DNA of 64,000 bases from Pseudomonas saxonica (GCF_007858365.1 NZ_VFIO01000004.1:270114-334113), one strand, 5' to 3'. Shown: positions 34,436 to 44,068, numbered from the stretch's first letter. Translations and numbers: made by a program. The notes: generated from the sequence alone by a model not told the origin.

Positions 34436-35860
34436 TCAGGCCTTTAGAGGCACCAGACGCGGAGCAATCATGTTTTCCGGGCGCAGGATGTCGTCGAGCA
34501 TGGCGTCGTCGAGCAAACCTTCTTCGCGCACCAGTTCCAGCACGCCACGACCGCTTTCAAGGGCGATACGGGCGATGCGGGTGGCGTTTTCGTAGCCGAT
34601 GTACGGGTTCAGTGCTGTCACCAGACCAATCGAGTGTTCAACCAGTTCACGGCAACGTGCTTCGTTGGCGGTGATGCCGACGATGCAGTGCTCGCGAAGC
34701 ATGTCCATTGCACGTTGCAGCAGGCGGATCGAGTCGAAGATTTTGAAAGCGATCAGCGGCTCCATCACGTTCAGTTGCAGTTGACCGCCCTCGGCTGCGA
34801 TGGTCAGGGCCAAGTCGTTACCGATGATTTGGAAAGCCACTTGGTTAACGGCTTCCGGGATTACCGGATTGACCTTGCCAGGCATGATCGAGCTGCCTGG
34901 CTGACGCGCTGGCAGGTTGATTTCGTTGATGCCAGTGCGTGGGCCGCTGGACAGCAGGCGCAGGTCGTTGCAGATCTTCGACAGTTTGACCGCAGTACGC
35001 TTGAGCATGCCGGAGAACAGGACGAAAGCGCCCATGTCGGAGGTGGCTTCGATCAAGTCAGCTGCTGGAACCAGCGGGTGGCCGCTGATGGTCGCCAGAC
35101 GAGTCACGGCCAGGTGCTGGTAACGCGGGTCGGCGTTGATGCCAGTACCGATTGCGGTACCGCCCAGGTTCACCTCGGTCAACAGCTCGGGTGCCAGTGT
35201 TTTCAGGCGAGCCAAGTCTTCGCCCAGCGTAGTGGCGAAAGCACGGAACTCTTGACCCAGCGTCATGGGTACAGCGTCTTGCAACTGGGTGCGACCCATT
35301 TTCAGCACGTGGCTGAACTCAACACCTTTAGCAGCGAAGGCTTGAATCAGGCTGTCAAGGCTGGCCAACAGAGCGTCATGACCCAACAACAGGCCCAGAC
35401 GGATGGCCGTCGGGTAGGCGTCGTTGGTGGACTGCGCCATGTTGACGTCGTTGTTGGGGTGCAGGTACTGGTACTCGCCCTTCTGATGGCCCATGGCCTC
35501 CAGCGCGATGTTGGCGATGACTTCGTTGGCATTCATGTTGGTTGAAGTGCCAGCGCCGCCTTGAATCATGTCCACCACGAACTCTTCGTGGAAATCGCCT
35601 CGAATCAGGCGGGCACAGGCTTCACTGATAGCAGCGTGCTTGGCGTCGCTCAGATGACCCAACTCACGGTTGGCGTCAGCAGCGGCCTGTTTAACCATGG
35701 CCAGGCCCACAACCAGCTTAGGGTAATGCGAAATCGGAACACCGGAGAGACGGAAGTTATTCACCGCTCGCAGGGTCTGGATGCCGTAATACGCTTGAGC
35801 GGGTACTTCGAGTACGCCAAGCAGGTCTTTTTCAGTACGGAAAGATGCAGCGGAGGACAT
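34436..35860 (-). CDS. aspA: Aspartate ammonia-lyase
   Basis: Deaminates aspartate to fumarate and ammonia. 474 residues from the ATG at 35860; an ATG at 35872 would add MISI. Signatures GAGTSTNMNANEVIANIA and GSSIMPGKVNPVIPEA (the fumarase/aspartase active-site loop) are intact. Length matches the family. It is divergent from a LysR-type gene at 36041 with about 180 bases between, so regulation by that LysR protein is plausible. It is part of a local aspartate/asparagine/alanine group with ansA and the AGCS symporter. Confidence 0.95.
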   Translation of the reverse strand: MSSAASFRTEKDLLGVLEVPAQAYYGIQTLRAVNNFRLSGVPISHYPKLVVGLAMVKQAAADANRELGHLSDAKHAAISEACARLIRGDFHEEFVVDMIQGGAGTSTNMNANEVIANIALEAMGHQKGEYQYLHPNNDVNMAQSTNDAYPTAIRLGLLLGHDALLASLDSLIQAFAAKGVEFSHVLKMGRTQLQDAVPMTLGQEFRAFATTLGEDLARLKTLAPELLTEVNLGGTAIGTGINADPRYQHLAVTRLATISGHPLVPAADLIEATSDMGAFVLFSGMLKRTAVKLSKICNDLRLLSSGPRTGINEINLPARQPGSSIMPGKVNPVIPEAVNQVAFQIIGNDLALTIAAEGGQLQLNVMEPLIAFKIFDSIRLLQRAMDMLREHCIVGITANEARCRELVEHSIGLVTALNPYIGYENATRIARIALESGRGVLELVREEGLLDDAMLDDILRPENMIAPRLVPLKA

Positions 35861-36040
35861 GATAGAAATCATCTCGATAAGGACCCGGTCAAGGCCGGAA
35901 CGCTGCGAATCCTAGGCTTGCGGACTATTAAGGGCCAATGCCTTTAAACACTATCCTATGCAGAAACGGCATAATGCATACGTGACGCGAACGCAGCGTC
36001 GAGCGTGTGATCCATTTTGGTGCGCGTCCGGGAGGACTCA

Positions 36041-36952
36041 ATGAATCTAGAAAGTAAATGGTTAGAGGACTTCAGTGCCCTGGCCGCGACTCGCAGCTTT
36101 TCGCAGGCGGCAGAACGTCGTTTCGTCACGCAGCCCGCCTTCAGCCGACGTATTCGCAGCCTGGAAGCCGCGCTGGGACTGACCTTGGTGAACCGTTCCC
36201 GCACTCCTGTCGAGTTGACTGCAGCCGGTCAGCTGTTTTTGGTCACGGCACGCACGGTGGTCGAACAGTTGGGTGAAGTGTTGCGTCACCTTCATCACCT
36301 CGAAGGAGGGCAGGGCGAAGTGATCCAGGTGGCCGCTGCGCACTCCCTGGCTTTAGGGTTTTTCCCGCGGTGGATTGCCCAGTTGCGCAATGACGGGTTG
36401 AACATCGCGACGCGTCTAGTTGCGACTAACGTCGGGGACGCCGTTCATGCTCTGCGCGAAGGCGGCTGCGATTTGATGCTGGCTTTCTACGATCCGGATG
36501 CGGCGCTACAGATGGACCCGGAAATATTTCCGTCTTTGCATTTGGGCAATACCGAAATGCTGCCGATCTGTGCAGCCGATACGGACGGCAAGCCTTTGTT
36601 TGATTTGGAAGGCGATGTGAGTGTGCCGTTGCTGGCCTACAGCGCGGGCGCCTTTTTAGGCCGGTCGGTGAATTTGTTGCTGCGCCAGCGCAGCCTGCGC
36701 TTCACCACTATTTACGAGACGGCCATGGCCGACAGCCTCAAAAGCATGGCGCTTGAAGGGCTGGGCATTGCCTGGGTACCGCATTTGAGCGTGCGCGCTG
36801 AGCTCGCGCGAGGCGAGCTGGTGGTCTGCGGTGGCCCGCAGTGGCATGTGCCGCTGGAGATTCGCTTGTACCGCTGTGCCTTGGTGCGCAAGGCCAATGT
36901 ACGGTTGCTGTGGCGCAAGCTGGAGAACCCGACCGGCCTGGCACCGACCTGA
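36041..36952 (+). CDS. LysR-type regulator divergent from aspA
   Basis: 303 residues. N-terminal HTH (MNLESKWLEDFSALAATRSFSQAAERRFVTQPAFSRRIRSLE) and substrate-binding domain (QVAAAHSLALGFFPRWIAQL, ending ISVRAELARGELVVCGG-like). GGGAGGACTCA sits immediately before the ATG at 36041, so the longer frame from 36017 is rejected. The divergent position next to aspA suggests it regulates aspartase; the effector is unknown. Confidence 0.87.
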   Translation: MNLESKWLEDFSALAATRSFSQAAERRFVTQPAFSRRIRSLEAALGLTLVNRSRTPVELTAAGQLFLVTARTVVEQLGEVLRHLHHLEGGQGEVIQVAAAHSLALGFFPRWIAQLRNDGLNIATRLVATNVGDAVHALREGGCDLMLAFYDPDAALQMDPEIFPSLHLGNTEMLPICAADTDGKPLFDLEGDVSVPLLAYSAGAFLGRSVNLLLRQRSLRFTTIYETAMADSLKSMALEGLGIAWVPHLSVRAELARGELVVCGGPQWHVPLEIRLYRCALVRKANVRLLWRKLENPTGLAPT

Positions 36953-37059
36953 TGCGTTTTTTCGTCTGACCTAAGAGTCAATAAAACCGGGTGTCCGGAC
37001 GGTTTTTGCCGGGCAAGACAGATGGTCGCCAAAGGTGCTTTTAACGCACTTCTTTGGGG

Positions 37060-37065
37060 TATACT
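37060..37065 (+). promoter_or_regulatory. Candidate -10 box of the purE leader
   Basis: TATACT follows a T-rich stretch (TGCTTTTAACG). The likely start of transcription is about 37072, 110 bases before purE. The -35 hexamer is weak. Confidence 0.45.
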
Positions 37066-37076
37066 GCGCGGCCTTC

Positions 37077-37145
37077 GGCCGGCACGACCGGCCTTAATTC
37101 CTATAACAAGCCACGTCGGTTCCCCCGCGTGGCTTGTTGTTTTTT
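37077..37145 (+). terminator. Intrinsic terminator inside the purE leader
   Basis: An upstream hairpin GGCCGG-CACGA-CCGGCC (37077-37093) precedes an 11-bp perfect stem AACAAGCCACG / CGTGGCTTGTT (37105-37115 and 37128-37138), followed by GTTTTTTG. It lies 38 bases before the purE ATG. It is therefore either an attenuator of purEK or the end of a short RNA of about 75 nt. Confidence 0.75.
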
Positions 37146-37182
37146 GACGCGCCTGCGGGCGCCCAAGAGAAGAGGCGCGACG

Positions 37183-37674
37183 ATGAGTGCATTAGTAGGC
37201 GTGATCATGGGCTCCAAGTCCGATTGGTCCACCCTCAGCCACACCGCCGATATGCTGGAAAAACTCGGCATCCCTTACGAAGTCAAAGTGGTCTCTGCCC
37301 ACCGCACTCCGGATCTGCTGTTTCAGTATGCTGCCGAGGCCGAAGGCCGCGGAATTGAGGTCATCATTGCCGGTGCCGGTGGCGCGGCACATTTGCCGGG
37401 CATGTGCGCCGCTAAAACGCATTTGCCGGTGCTCGGCGTTCCGGTGCAATCGGCCATGTTGTCAGGTGTCGATTCGTTGCTGTCGATCGTGCAAATGCCA
37501 GCGGGTATTCCAGTTGCAACCCTGGCCATCGGCAAAGCGGGCGCGATCAATGCCGCGCTGCTGTCAGCCAGTATCCTGGGCGCCAAGCACCCACAGTTTC
37601 ATGCCGTGTTGAAAACATTCCGGGCTGAACAGACAGACACCGTGCTGGACAATCCAGACCCACGCGTAGCCTGA
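37183..37674 (+). CDS. purE: N5-carboxyaminoimidazole ribonucleotide mutase
   Basis: Class I PurE: converts N5-CAIR to CAIR in purine synthesis. 163 residues. [14 protein letters not shown] at the N-terminus (SDWxTL), then [15 protein letters not shown], then [11 protein letters not shown] are the active-site landmarks. The ATG at 37183 is preceded by AGAGGCGCGACG; the longer frame reads through the leader terminator. Operon with purK, the stop is 11 bases from purK's ATG. Confidence 0.96.
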   Translation: MSALVGVIMGSKSDWSTLSHTADMLEKLGIPYEVKVVSAHRTPDLLFQYAAEAEGRGIEVIIAGAGGAAHLPGMCAAKTHLPVLGVPVQSAMLSGVDSLLSIVQMPAGIPVATLAIGKAGAINAALLSASILGAKHPQFHAVLKTFRAEQTDTVLDNPDPRVA

Positions 37675-37685
37675 GGTTTTTGACG

Positions 37686-38771
37686 ATGAAAATCGGTGTA
37701 ATCGGTGGCGGTCAGTTGGGCCGCATGCTGGCTTTGGCGGGCACTCCGCTGGGCATGAACTTCGCCTTCCTTGACCCTGCGCCAGACGCCTGTGCGGCTG
37801 CGTTGGGTGAGCATATCCGTGCTGACTATGGCGATCAGGATCACTTGCGCCAATTGGCGGATGAAGTGGATCTGGTGACGTTTGAGTTTGAAAGTGTGCC
37901 GGCTGAGACCGTGGCATTCCTGTCGCAATTTGTGCCGGTTTATCCGAGTGCCGATGCGCTGCGTATTGCCCGTGACCGCTGGTTCGAAAAAAGCATGTTC
38001 AAAGACCTGGGCATTCCGACCCCGGCGTTTGCCGACATTCAGTCCCAGGCTGATCTCGATGCCGCGGTCGCCAGCATCGGTCTGCCTGCCGTGCTCAAAA
38101 CCCGCACCTTGGGTTATGACGGCAAGGGTCAAAAAGTGCTTCGTTCCCCTGAAGATGTCGTTGGTACGTTTGCCGAATTGGGCAGTGTGGCGTGTTTGCT
38201 GGAAGGCTTTGTACCTTTTACCGGTGAAGTGTCGCTGATTGCTGTGCGCGGTCGTGATGGCGAAACACAGTTTTACCCGCTGGTGCACAACACTCACGAC
38301 AGCGGCATTCTCAAGTTGTCCGTGGCCAGCACCGACCACCCGTTGCAGGCACTGGCTGAAGATTACTCCAGCCGTGTGCTCGAACAGCTGGATTACGTCG
38401 GGGTGATGGCGTTCGAGTTCTTTGAAGTCGACGGCGGGCTCAAAGCCAACGAAATTGCACCGCGTGTGCATAACTCCGGCCACTGGACGACTGAAGGCGC
38501 TGAATGCAGTCAGTTCGAGAACCACTTGCGCGCCATTGCCGGCTTACCTCTGGGGTCGACGGCCAAAGTGGGCGAAAGCGCCATGCTCAACTTTATCGGC
38601 ACAGTACCGCCGGTGGAGAAAGTCATTGCCATCGCTGACTGCCATTTGCATCACTACGGCAAGGCTTTCAAAGTAGGTCGCAAGGTCGGTCATGCCAACC
38701 TGCGTTGTGCCGACATGGCCACGTTGCGAACGCAGATCCAACAGGTTGAAGCGTTGATCGACGAAGCTTGA
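37686..38771 (+). CDS. purK: 5-(carboxyamino)imidazole ribonucleotide synthase
   Basis: ATP-grasp enzyme that makes N5-CAIR from AIR, ATP and bicarbonate, the substrate of PurE. 361 residues. GVIGGGQLGRML at the start, LKTRTLGYDGKGQ in the ATP-grasp loop, and ANEIAPRVHNSGHWT near the C-terminal metal site are present. The ATG at 37686 is preferred over an in-frame TTG at 37680. Second gene of the purEK operon. Confidence 0.95.
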   Translation: MKIGVIGGGQLGRMLALAGTPLGMNFAFLDPAPDACAAALGEHIRADYGDQDHLRQLADEVDLVTFEFESVPAETVAFLSQFVPVYPSADALRIARDRWFEKSMFKDLGIPTPAFADIQSQADLDAAVASIGLPAVLKTRTLGYDGKGQKVLRSPEDVVGTFAELGSVACLLEGFVPFTGEVSLIAVRGRDGETQFYPLVHNTHDSGILKLSVASTDHPLQALAEDYSSRVLEQLDYVGVMAFEFFEVDGGLKANEIAPRVHNSGHWTTEGAECSQFENHLRAIAGLPLGSTAKVGESAMLNFIGTVPPVEKVIAIADCHLHHYGKAFKVGRKVGHANLRCADMATLRTQIQQVEALIDEA

Positions 38772-38876
38772 ATCATTAATCGGCGGGAACCATTCGGTTG
38801 TCGCCGCTCTCAGATGGCGTGATGCCAAAGTGCTGACTAGGCTTTGGCTTACGCCATCAAATGAGAGGACGCGTCT

Positions 38877-39125
38877 ATGGGCATCATCGGAACCATTTTT
38901 ATCGGCCTGATCGTTGGCCTGCTGGCTCGCTTCCTGAAACCGGGTGACGACAGCATGGGCTGGATCATGACCATCCTGTTGGGTATCGGCGGCTCGTTGG
39001 CGGCAACCTATGGTGGTCAAGCGTTGGGTATTTACCACGCAGGCGAAGGTGCAGGCTTCATCGGTGCGGTGATTGGTGCGGTGATCTTGCTGGTGATCTA
39101 CGGCCTGGTTACGAAAAAGAGCTGA
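38877..39125 (+). CDS. GlsB/YeaQ/YmgE family membrane protein
   Basis: 82 residues with three hydrophobic helices and the glycine-rich pattern of transglycosylase-associated (GlsB/YeaQ/YmgE) stress proteins: GTIFIGLIVGLLARFLKPGDDSMGWIMTILLGIGGS. The good ribosome site GAGAGGACGCGTCT precedes the ATG. Role in envelope stress is an inference from the family. A strong hairpin follows it. Confidence 0.88.
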   Translation: MGIIGTIFIGLIVGLLARFLKPGDDSMGWIMTILLGIGGSLAATYGGQALGIYHAGEGAGFIGAVIGAVILLVIYGLVTKKS

Positions 39126-39131
39126 TCGCGT

Positions 39132-39170
39132 GTTTAGCCCTCTCTGCGCCACGCCCGGAGAGGGCTAAAC
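39132..39170. terminator. Terminator-like 13-bp hairpin
   Basis: GTTTAGCCCTCTC and GAGAGGGCTAAAC pair perfectly around a 13-base loop. It lies between the GlsB-like gene and the DUF3299 gene. Confidence 0.7.
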
Positions 39171-39207
39171 TGCACGCCGTCTTCAGCCCTTCTTGATCGA
39201 GCCAGTC

Positions 39208-39744
39208 ATGCGCCGTTTTTTATTAATCTTCCTTTTGCTGGGCGCAGGCCTGGTCCACGCGGCAGAACTGCCCGAAACCGACTGGCTGGAGCTGATGCCC
39301 AAGTCGGATCAAAAAGCCCTCGAAGAAATGCCCGAAATCGACCATGACTCGCCTGAGGCCATGGGTACGTTTACCGATAAGGGCGGAATGAAACAAAGCA
39401 AAGGCCTGCCTGCCGTCATGTATTCCACTAAAACGGTGCCTGCCATGAACGGCAAGACAATCCGTTTAGGCGGCTATCCTGTGCCGCTGGAAACCGACTC
39501 GAAGGGACGCAGTACGTTGTTTTTCCTGGTGCCTTACCCTGGGGCATGCATTCACGTGCCACCTCCGCCGCCTAATCAATTGGTGTTGGTGCGTTATCCA
39601 AAAGGCTTGAAGCTGGACGATATTTACACGCCCTTGTGGGTGATGGGCACGCTGAAAGTTGAGAGTGTGAGCAATGACCTGGCTGATGCAGCCTATGCGC
39701 TGGACGCCAGCAAGGTGCGGGTGGTGGTTGAGGAGGATTTGTAA
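39208..39744 (+). CDS. Secreted DUF3299 protein
   Basis: 178 residues with a signal peptide (MRRFLLIFLLLGAGLVHA). The segments FFLVPYPGACIHVPPPPPNQLV and YTPLWVMGTL are those of DUF3299, a family often linked to periplasmic or outer-membrane roles. One cysteine in GACIH. An earlier TTG at 39193 has no ribosome site. Function unknown. Confidence 0.85.
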   Translation: MRRFLLIFLLLGAGLVHAAELPETDWLELMPKSDQKALEEMPEIDHDSPEAMGTFTDKGGMKQSKGLPAVMYSTKTVPAMNGKTIRLGGYPVPLETDSKGRSTLFFLVPYPGACIHVPPPPPNQLVLVRYPKGLKLDDIYTPLWVMGTLKVESVSNDLADAAYALDASKVRVVVEEDL

Positions 39745-39866
39745 GCGATACGTCACACCCTCACGCTAGCCGTCTCTCAGAGAGAGAGGGAATCGATTGA
39801 GCGATGCTTAAAGTTGATAGCAATCTGACAGAACGGCTTTGAATCCAAAATGGACTCGGTCAGACC

Positions 39867-39898
39867 CCTCTCCCGCCGGGAGAGGGTGAGGGCAGGCC
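39867..39898. repeat. CTCTCCC/GGGAGAG dispersed repeat
   Basis: CCCCTCTCCCGCCGGGAGAGG forms a hairpin and is followed by GTGAGGGCAGG. It resembles the element at 19047-19080. It lies between convergent DUF3299 and mutarotase genes and may act as a terminator. Confidence 0.55.
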
Positions 39899-39902
39899 TT
39901 AC

Positions 39903-40802
39903 CTACCCCCGCAAGCGACCACTGCCAATGCTCACACCCAGCGTATGTTTGGCCCCCGGCGCCAGCGTTATCACATCGTCCATCACATTGGCCGTCTCGA
40001 TGCACAGCATGCGCTGCCAGCCATCTGCGGCCATATCGCTGAACGTGGCGGTTTTGTCGATCCACGGGTTCCAGATCACGGCAGAGTTCGAGCCACAACT
40101 GGTCAGTTCAATGCGGCGCGACCAATCGGGATCGACGATGCTCAGATGCTTAGGGGTGTTGAGATAAATGCGATCGGTCTCGCCAGTAAAGGTTAAGTCC
40201 CCCGCTTGCTGAACACGTTTCCAGTCGTCCAGTGTTTCGATATAGGTCAGCCCGTCGACGCCTTCGACCTTAACCTTGCGCACATCGCTGACCGCAAAGT
40301 AGCTGTGCAGCGCTTGGCTGATACTGACCGGGATGCTGCTGCGGTTGTGGCTGGTGAGGCTGATGTGCAGTTGCGAGTCCAGACTTACAGTCATCGTCAG
40401 CTCAACATCATGTGGCCAGCCGGGCAGGCCGCCTTCAACATGCGGCAGCCTCAATTCGACACGCAGTGCTTCCCCGGCATTATTAATCTCAACCAGTTCC
40501 CACTCACGGGTGCGCACCAGGCCGTGGGCCGATGCGGGTTCATCCGACTTGCGCATGGCTTGAACGCTGGCCGGGTTGAGTGCCAGATTGCCAAACCATG
40601 GCCAGCACACCGGCACGCCGGTGCGAATACCTTTGCCGTGCTTGTACTGAGCTTTCTCATTGAGCCAGATAATCGGCGGCTCATCGCCCACTTGATAGCT
40701 GAGCACTTGAGCGCCTTGTTTGGCGATCAAGAGTTGTGCCTGCCCATGCTGGAAGTGCCAGCACTCCAGTTCGTCCAGGGTGACTGACTCAATATGATGC
40801 AT
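39903..40802 (-). CDS. D-hexose-6-phosphate mutarotase
   Basis: Interconverts alpha and beta anomers of glucose 6-phosphate; aldose-1-epimerase superfamily (YeaD-like). 299 residues. Landmarks: QVLSYQVGDEPPIIWLNEKAQYKHGKGIRTGVPVCWPWFG, then HSYFAVSDVRKVKVEGVDGLTYIET, and the C-terminal PGAKHTLGVSI. Soluble, cytoplasmic. The function in sugar metabolism follows from the family. Confidence 0.9.
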   Translation of the reverse strand: MHHIESVTLDELECWHFQHGQAQLLIAKQGAQVLSYQVGDEPPIIWLNEKAQYKHGKGIRTGVPVCWPWFGNLALNPASVQAMRKSDEPASAHGLVRTREWELVEINNAGEALRVELRLPHVEGGLPGWPHDVELTMTVSLDSQLHISLTSHNRSSIPVSISQALHSYFAVSDVRKVKVEGVDGLTYIETLDDWKRVQQAGDLTFTGETDRIYLNTPKHLSIVDPDWSRRIELTSCGSNSAVIWNPWIDKTATFSDMAADGWQRMLCIETANVMDDVITLAPGAKHTLGVSIGSGRLRG

Positions 40803-40860
40803 GACAGGCTCTCTGTTTCAGTAGTAAGGACGGCAGTAGACCAGCAATTAGCGACGAGGT

Positions 40861-41262
40861 TTAACCGCGAGATGGAACTGCGCGCGTACGACCGCTGCCA
40901 TCAATCGCGACGAATACAAATACTGCCTCGGTAACTTTGCGCCATTCGCTGGACAGCGGGTCGTCGCTCCATACTTCAACCATCATCTGGATTGAGCTGC
41001 GGCCAATTTCCAGCGCTTCGGTATAAAACGATAACTGAGCACCGACGGCCACAGGAACCAGAAACGCCATACGATCAATCGCGACTGTGGCTACGCGGCC
41101 GCCGGCAACTTTGCTGGCCATTGCGGTGCCCGCCAGGTCCATTTGAGACACCAGCCAACCACCGAAAATATCGCCAAAGCCGTTGGTCTCACGGGGTAGG
41201 GCAGTGATTTGCAAGGCCAGATCGCCCTGCGGAATTGGATCTTCTTGTTCGAGCTCTAACAT
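40861..41262 (-). CDS. YciA-like acyl-CoA thioesterase
   Basis: 133 residues of the hotdog fold with the family pattern DIFGGWLVSQMDLAGTAMASKVAGGRVATVAIDRMAF. The catalytic Asp is in the central helix (QMDLAG). Hydrolyses medium- and long-chain acyl-CoAs. It sits just upstream of the mutarotase gene in the same direction but 58 bases away. Confidence 0.9.
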   Translation of the reverse strand: MLELEQEDPIPQGDLALQITALPRETNGFGDIFGGWLVSQMDLAGTAMASKVAGGRVATVAIDRMAFLVPVAVGAQLSFYTEALEIGRSSIQMMVEVWSDDPLSSEWRKVTEAVFVFVAIDGSGRTRAVPSRG

Positions 41263-41633
41263 GCCGAAGGGCCTCTGACCCGTGATTCATTAAGGTAGTG
41301 CGGGTGAATAAGCGTCTTTAGAAAAACGATTCAGCCCGAACATACTACGTTCGTCACGTTCTTCATAAGCCGCGCTAAAGAAAACTCTGCGAAATCGGCT
41401 GGAGATGCCCAGCAGGCGCTTTCGCACAGCAATCTTAATGTTTCAGGATGTTTGTGCGGTCAACGAGTATATCGGGGGATAGCCGGGCCGACGACCTTCT
41501 GATTCTGCTTTTTGAGTGCGTCATGCGTCTAGCTCTACGCATTTGCAAACAATTTGTTATCTTTCAACGCCTGTCTAGCCCCTGCCGGTGCAGTTGCAGC
41601 TTGCGCCGAGCCTAATAAGAGATACCTGACCTC
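41263..41633. other. 371-base gap holding two divergent promoters
   Basis: It separates the thioesterase (minus) and transporter (plus) genes. A T-rich, AT-rich stretch TTTGCAAACAATTTGTTATC lies about 80 bases before the transporter ATG. I see no gene or strong palindrome. Confidence 0.45.
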
Positions 41634-42923
41634 ATGATCACCGAAGCTTCCAGTGCTGCGCCGCCATCGCGGCCGTTAACCCGTAATGATTACAAAACCT
41701 TGTCGCTGTCTGCTTTGGGTGGTGCGCTGGAGTTTTACGATTTCATTATTTTTGTGTTCTTCGCCACCGTGGTCGGGAAATTATTTTTCCCGGCGGATAT
41801 GCCCGAGTGGCTGCGCCTGATGCAAACCTTCGGCATTTTCGCCGCCGGCTACCTTGCCCGGCCGTTGGGTGGCATTGTCATGGCGCACTTCGGCGATTTG
41901 CTGGGGCGTAAGAAGATGTTCACCTTGAGCATCTTTATGATGGCGGTGCCGACGTTGATCATGGGCTTGCTGCCGACCTATGAACAAATTGGCATGTGGG
42001 CGCCGATTCTGTTGCTGTTGATGCGCGTTATTCAAGGTGCAGCCATTGGTGGCGAAGTGCCGGGGGCTTGGGTGTTTGTTGCAGAGCACGTCCCCCCGCG
42101 TCACGTGGGCTATGCCTGCGGCACGCTGACTTGCGGGCTGACAGCGGGCATTTTGCTGGGCTCGCTCATGGCTACCGCGATCAATTCGATTTATACCCCG
42201 GCTGAAGTCTCTGATTACGCGTGGCGGATTCCTTTCTTGATGGGGGGTGTATTCGGTCTGTTTTCGGTATACCTGCGCCGTTGGTTGCACGAAACGCCGG
42301 TGTTCGCCGAACTGCAACTGCGTAAGGCGCTGGCCGAAGAAGTACCGCTCAAAGCTGTACTGCGTGAGCATCGCGGGGCCATTGTTATTTCAATGCTTCT
42401 GACCTGGTTGCTGTCTGCCGGAATCATCGTGGTCATTTTGATGACCCCGACCGTTCTGCAAACGGTGTACGGGTTTTCCGCCACTACGTCGCTGCAAGCG
42501 AACAGTTTGGCGATTGTGTTCTTGAGCGTGGGCTGCATCGCTTCGGGTGCTCTGGCTGATCGCTTCGGGGCGGGCAAGGTGTTTGTCATCGGCTGTGCCG
42601 CATTGCTGATCACCTCGTGGACGTTCTATCACAGCCTGTTGCAACACCCGGACTGGCTATTCCCGTTGTACGCGCTGAGTGGTTTGTTTGTTGGCACCAT
42701 CGGAGCAGTACCCTATGTGATGGTTAAAGCCTTTCCGGCGGTGGTGCGTTTTAGCGGCTTGTCGTTTTCCTATAACTTGGCCTACGCCATCTTTGGGGGC
42801 CTGACGCCAATGGCAGTGACGCTGTTGTTGAAAGAAAGCCCGATGGGCCCGGCGTACTACGTAGCAATCATTTGCACGATGGGGCTGCTGGTGGGCGCGT
42901 ATTTGTGGAACAAAGGTCGCTGA
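41634..42923 (+). CDS. MFS transporter, metabolite:H+ symporter (MHS) type
   Basis: 429 residues with twelve membrane segments. The MHS signature GALEFYDFIIFVFFATVVGKLFFP at the N-terminus, ARPLGGIVMAHFGDLLGRKKMF (the MFS loop 2-3 motif), and RVIQGAAIGGEVPGAWVFVAEH. Homologues carry citrate, dicarboxylates or proline; the substrate is not readable. A terminator-like hairpin follows it, then the Pho box of pstS, so it is not part of the pst operon. Confidence 0.9.
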   Translation: MITEASSAAPPSRPLTRNDYKTLSLSALGGALEFYDFIIFVFFATVVGKLFFPADMPEWLRLMQTFGIFAAGYLARPLGGIVMAHFGDLLGRKKMFTLSIFMMAVPTLIMGLLPTYEQIGMWAPILLLLMRVIQGAAIGGEVPGAWVFVAEHVPPRHVGYACGTLTCGLTAGILLGSLMATAINSIYTPAEVSDYAWRIPFLMGGVFGLFSVYLRRWLHETPVFAELQLRKALAEEVPLKAVLREHRGAIVISMLLTWLLSAGIIVVILMTPTVLQTVYGFSATTSLQANSLAIVFLSVGCIASGALADRFGAGKVFVIGCAALLITSWTFYHSLLQHPDWLFPLYALSGLFVGTIGAVPYVMVKAFPAVVRFSGLSFSYNLAYAIFGGLTPMAVTLLLKESPMGPAYYVAIICTMGLLVGAYLWNKGR

Positions 42924-42955
42924 CCTGTCGTCACACTGTCTTGCCCTCCCCCTCG

Positions 42956-42989
42956 AAAGGCCATCATTTTTCAACGAATGATGGCCTTT
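42956..42989 (+). terminator. Terminator-like hairpin after the MHS transporter
   Basis: AAAGGCCATCATT and AATGATGGCCTTT pair perfectly over 13 bases around an 8-base loop, 33 bases after the stop. Confidence 0.75.
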
Positions 42990-42996
42990 CATCTAA

Positions 42997-43014
42997 TTGT
43001 CACAATCGGTTCAT
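42997..43014 (+). promoter_or_regulatory. Pho box upstream of pstS
   Basis: TTGTCACAATCGGTTCAT resembles the PhoB site consensus of two TGTCA-type half-sites 11 bases apart. It lies 68 bases before the pstS ATG, as expected for PhoB activation under phosphate starvation. Confidence 0.7.
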
Positions 43015-43081
43015 AGAGTGGTCACACGGCCTGCTGATACTGGCCACCGATTCTTCTAACCCCGTTTGCTAGGAGTAAGGC

Positions 43082-44068
43082 ATGAAACTGAAGCGTGTGA
43101 TGGCGGCCCTGACTTTTGTCGCCGCAGGCGTTGCAACTGCGAATGCGGTTGCCGCGGGTGTTGATCCGGCGATCCAGCCGTACGTTAAGACCACTGGTGT
43201 GTCGGGCAACCTTTCCAGCGTTGGTTCCGATACCTTGGCGAACTTGATGACGCTGTGGGCTGAGGCGTACAAAAAAGAATATCCAAACGTAAATATCCAG
43301 ATTCAGGCTGCCGGTTCCTCGACCGCGCCTCCGGCCATCACTGAAGGCACCGCTAACCTGGGCCCGATGAGCCGCAAGATGAAAGATAACGAGCTGGCTG
43401 CCTTCGAACAGAAGTACGGCTACAAGCCAACCGCTATCCCGGTGGCGGTCGATGCATTGGCCGTGTTCGTGCACAAGGACAACCCGATCAAGCACCTGAC
43501 CATGGAACAGGTGGATGCGATCTTCTCTTCAACCCGTCTGTGTGGCGCCAAAGCTGACGTTAAAACCTGGGGTGATCTGGGTGTGACCGGCGACCTGGCC
43601 AACAAGCCGGTGCAGCTGTTTGGTCGTAACTCGGTCTCCGGCACTTACGGTTACTTCAAGGAAGAAGCGCTGTGCAAAGGCGACTACAAGCCTAACGTGA
43701 ACGAACAACCAGGCTCGGCTTCGGTTGTACAGTCGATCAGCAGCTCGCTAAACGGTGTGGGTTACTCGGGCATTGGTTATAAAACTGCCAGTGTAAAAAC
43801 CGTGCCTTTGGCTAAAAAGGGCAGCACAGAGTTCGTCGAAGACACCGAAGAAAACGCACTGAACGGCAAATATCCGCTGTCGCGTTTCCTCTATGTGTAT
43901 GTGAACAAAGCGCCAAACAAGCCGTTGAACCCGCTGGAAGCCGAGTTCATCAAGCTGGTGCTGTCCAAGCAAGGTCAGGAAGTGGTCGTGAAAGACGGTT
44001 ACATCCCGCTGCCAGCCAAAGTCGCCGCAAAAGCCTTGGCTGACCTGGGTCTGAAAGAAGGTAACTAA
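43082..44068 (+). CDS. pstS: Phosphate-binding periplasmic protein PstS
   Basis: Binds phosphate in the periplasm and passes it to PstCA. 328 residues with a signal peptide ([26 protein letters not shown]). The phosphate-binding loops [41 protein letters not shown] and [15 protein letters not shown] are all present. A strong start is supported by TAGGAGTAAGGC. Likely PhoB-regulated from the box at 42997. PstS is separated from pstC by 256 bases. Confidence 0.96.
   Translation: MKLKRVMAALTFVAAGVATANAVAAGVDPAIQPYVKTTGVSGNLSSVGSDTLANLMTLWAEAYKKEYPNVNIQIQAAGSSTAPPAITEGTANLGPMSRKMKDNELAAFEQKYGYKPTAIPVAVDALAVFVHKDNPIKHLTMEQVDAIFSSTRLCGAKADVKTWGDLGVTGDLANKPVQLFGRNSVSGTYGYFKEEALCKGDYKPNVNEQPGSASVVQSISSSLNGVGYSGIGYKTASVKTVPLAKKGSTEFVEDTEENALNGKYPLSRFLYVYVNKAPNKPLNPLEAEFIKLVLSKQGQEVVVKDGYIPLPAKVAAKALADLGLKEGN

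Noticed and set aside
34634..35545. A 303-codon plus-strand frame
   Set aside because: It is a shadow of aspA with no ribosome site or domain.
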